A stretch of DNA of 64,000 nucleotides from Acetonema longum DSM 6540. GTDB taxonomy: Bacteria; Bacillota; Negativicutes; Sporomusales; Acetonemataceae. Every line of letters begins with the position of its first letter. Position 1 is the first letter of the stretch. The translations under genes were made by a program, and so were the position numbers. The stretch spans positions 62,001 through 126,000 of the forward strand of contig NZ_AFGF01000017.1 in assembly GCF_000219125.1 (NCBI RefSeq). Direction: 5' to 3'. This document shows positions 63,048 to 64,000 of the stretch, piece after piece. The notes beneath the pieces were generated by a model, which was not told where the DNA came from, ran no database searches, and saw nothing but the letters and a program-made list of their open reading frames with translations.

Positions 63048-63407
63048 TTAGCGAATTGTTCTTATTTTAACAACGAAAATATAATATTTAATCAGCAGCA
63101 ATAGCAGGATCAATAGATGCATAATTGCATTATCGGTCATAAAAACAGGTAATAGCATCATTGAAGTGGAGAAAGTCAGGATATAAATCTTTGATTTTAA
63201 CGGCAGGGCCCAGTTTCGTTCAAACTCCTGCAAGTGGTTGCGGTATATAGAGGTAGAAAGAAACCAGGCATGGAGCCGGTCGGAGCCTTTGGTGAAAAAA
63301 TAGGATGCCAGCAGTAACAAGGGAACTGTCGGCAGCAGCGGCACTACGACGCCAATCGCTCCCAGTCCTAAAAATAATACTCCTAATCCAACATAAACGG
63401 GTTTCAT
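63048..63407 (-). CDS. DUF454 (YbaN) family small membrane protein
   Basis: This 119-residue protein starts at ATG 63407, after GGAGG at good spacing. YbaN-type pattern: GLGAIGVVVPLLPTVPLLLLASYFF near the N-terminus, then SDRLHAWFLSTSIYRNHLQEF, and two C-terminal membrane helices. The family's function is unknown. The promoter region carries a perfect Fur/PerR-family 7-1-7 box, so iron or metal control is likely. Confidence 0.9.
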   Translation of the reverse strand: MKPVYVGLGVLFLGLGAIGVVVPLLPTVPLLLLASYFFTKGSDRLHAWFLSTSIYRNHLQEFERNWALPLKSKIYILTFSTSMMLLPVFMTDNAIMHLLILLLLLIKYYIFVVKIRTIR

Positions 63408-63467
63408 AATAATTCCTCCAGGCGCCAATCGCTTTAACGTAACAGGTGAGGTACATTAACAGTATAA

Positions 63468-63482
63468 TGATAATGATTATCA
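63468..63482. promoter_or_regulatory. Fur-family operator
   Basis: TGATAATGATTATCA is an exact match to the 7-1-7 Fur box TGATAATNATTATCA. It lies immediately downstream of the predicted start of transcription for the DUF454 gene, a repressing position. Confidence 0.85.
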
Positions 63483-63493
63483 ATTCTTACATT

Positions 63494-63522
63494 ATCATAA
63501 TATAGTGCGGAAACACTGTCAA
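63494..63522 (-). promoter_or_regulatory. Sigma-A promoter of the DUF454 gene
   Basis: On the minus strand, -35 TTGACA (63522-63517), 17-bp spacer, -10 TATGAT (63499-63494). Confidence 0.78.
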
Positions 63523-63749
63523 ATACATAAAAACACCCAGCGATAGAAAAAGAGACTTTACGTCTTGTTGTTTTTATTAAACAAAGACAAACGGTCTCCC
63601 TTTTTTTATAGTTAACAAAGTGTTGATTGACCGGATTAACGCTCTCATCAGGCCAAGGAAAAGGCCGGGGCTAAAGGCGAAAGCGCTTTAGCCCGGCTGG
63701 TAATTGACAGGCTCCGGGCTCGGTTGCATGGCAGAAGCAAAAAGGACAT
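63523..63749. other. Intergenic region with hairpins
   Basis: No gene. GAGAC/GTCTC with GTCTTGTTGTTT/AAACAAAGAC (about 63556-63597), flanked by A and T runs, looks like a bidirectional terminator. GGGCTAAAG/CTTTAGCCC (63668-63694) with a GAAA loop is a second stem. Confidence 0.5.
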
Positions 63750-63800
63750 GAAAAGACCAGGAGAGGGTTCGCAGCAGACAATGAACTCTTTCCTGGCCTT
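63750..63800 (-). terminator. Terminator of the chemotaxis receptor gene
   Basis: GGCCAGGAAAGAGTTC and GAACCCTCTCCTGGTC pair (63798-63755), followed by TTTTC on the minus strand. Confidence 0.75.
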
Positions 63801-63823
63801 TTTGAAAATAACAACAGAATGCC

Positions 63824-64000
63824 TTAATTTTCAGTATACTGATACATCGCCTGGGCCGTCTCGGCCAGTTTCGCCGCCATGGCGGCCAGCTCCTGACTGG
63901 ACTTGGCCATTTCCGTAATGGTGGTTTTTTGTCCGGCGGTATGATTGTCAATAGTTTGAATCATTTGCGATAATGCCGCCATAACTTCATAAATGCTGTT
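63824..64000 (-). CDS. Methyl-accepting chemotaxis protein, C-terminal end only
   Basis: Only the last 59 residues are inside the window; the gene continues past the right edge. The translation ends ...TITEMAKSSQELAAMAAKLAETAQAMYQY, with the stop at 63824-63826. The heptad pattern with alternating Ala, Glu and Gln (QMIQTIDNHTAGQKTTITEMAKSS) is the signalling and methylation helix of chemoreceptors. No start or sensor domain can be seen. Confidence 0.8.
   Translation of the reverse strand, partial: NSIYEVMAALSQMIQTIDNHTAGQKTTITEMAKSSQELAAMAAKLAETAQAMYQYTEN

Noticed and set aside
63688-63951. 87-codon minus-strand frame near the right edge
   Set aside because: Wrong frame; the chemoreceptor end is read in another frame with a clear methylation-helix pattern.
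1-64000. CRISPR array, prophage, IS transposase, rRNA or tRNA genes
   Set aside because: No regularly spaced repeats, phage or transposase proteins, or tRNA/rRNA-like sequences were seen on either strand.

Overview
The window reads as a chromosomal segment of an anaerobic, endospore-forming Firmicute, most likely a Negativicute of the Sporomusa/Pelosinus type. The reasons are a clostridial-style spoVAC-spoVAD-spoVAE cluster, a four-subunit 2-oxoacid:ferredoxin oxidoreductase, short HisG with HisZ, a MetF-MetV fusion, a CitX-CitG fusion, riboswitch-controlled transporters and Shine-Dalgarno-rich operons. By eye the GC content is in the fifties, with more AT-rich sequence around 49.9-51.4 kb. 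The taxonomic call is inference; no rRNA or tRNA gene is visible. Nothing was computed or searched: all family calls come from recognising motifs.

Layout. 0-3.4 kb: end of a purine operon (purN, purH, purD). 3.5-7.9 kb: a protein of two repeated units, a DUF456 membrane protein and a secreted DUF1800/DUF1501 pair. 8-10.7 kb: korDABC on the minus strand. 11-13.8 kb: metNIQ under a SAM-I riboswitch, with a frameshift in metN. 14-23.5 kb: yerC-hisZ, then, after two minus-strand genes, hisGDCBHAF-hisIE. 23.5-25.4 kb: spoVA genes. 25.7-29 kb: an MFS exporter and iscR-nifS-nifU. 29.2-36.1 kb: a DUF4127 protein and a five-gene nickel/peptide-type ABC importer behind an attenuator-like leader. 36.3-46.1 kb: PBP2, a PilZ protein, CitX-CitG, a truncated PAS regulator, an HD protein, a FabH paralogue, a large catalase and a polysaccharide deacetylase. 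46.7-53.7 kb: MetF-MetV, a Mn-riboswitch-controlled TMEM165-type exporter, unknown membrane proteins and a split Tm-1-like pair. 54-57.1 kb: GAPDH and a C39-like exported protein. 57.4-61.4 kb: potABCD. 61.8-64 kb: DUF401, a Fur-boxed DUF454 gene and the 3' end of a chemotaxis receptor gene.

How the genes work together. Amino-acid supply (his, met), purines, Fe-S assembly, polyamine, methionine and metal or peptide transport, and spore germination channels are each arranged as compact operons, often with ATGA overlaps. Control is mostly RNA-based (SAM-I and yybP-ykoY aptamers, two unassigned leaders with terminators) plus candidate operators for FapR, Fur and a YerC-type repressor.

The most notable unexplained structure is a dispersed repeat with about 18-bp terminal inverted repeats. 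It occurs three times (6362-6586, 14274-14351, 61396-61566), each time exactly at or overlapping the stop codon of a plus-strand gene. Other points of interest are the duplicated-domain protein at 3485-4084, the two leader attenuators at 36.0 and 57.3 kb, three 11-bp direct repeats before the DUF401 gene, a PBP2 with KTS in place of KTG, and a GAPDH whose NAD-selecting aspartate is replaced by serine.
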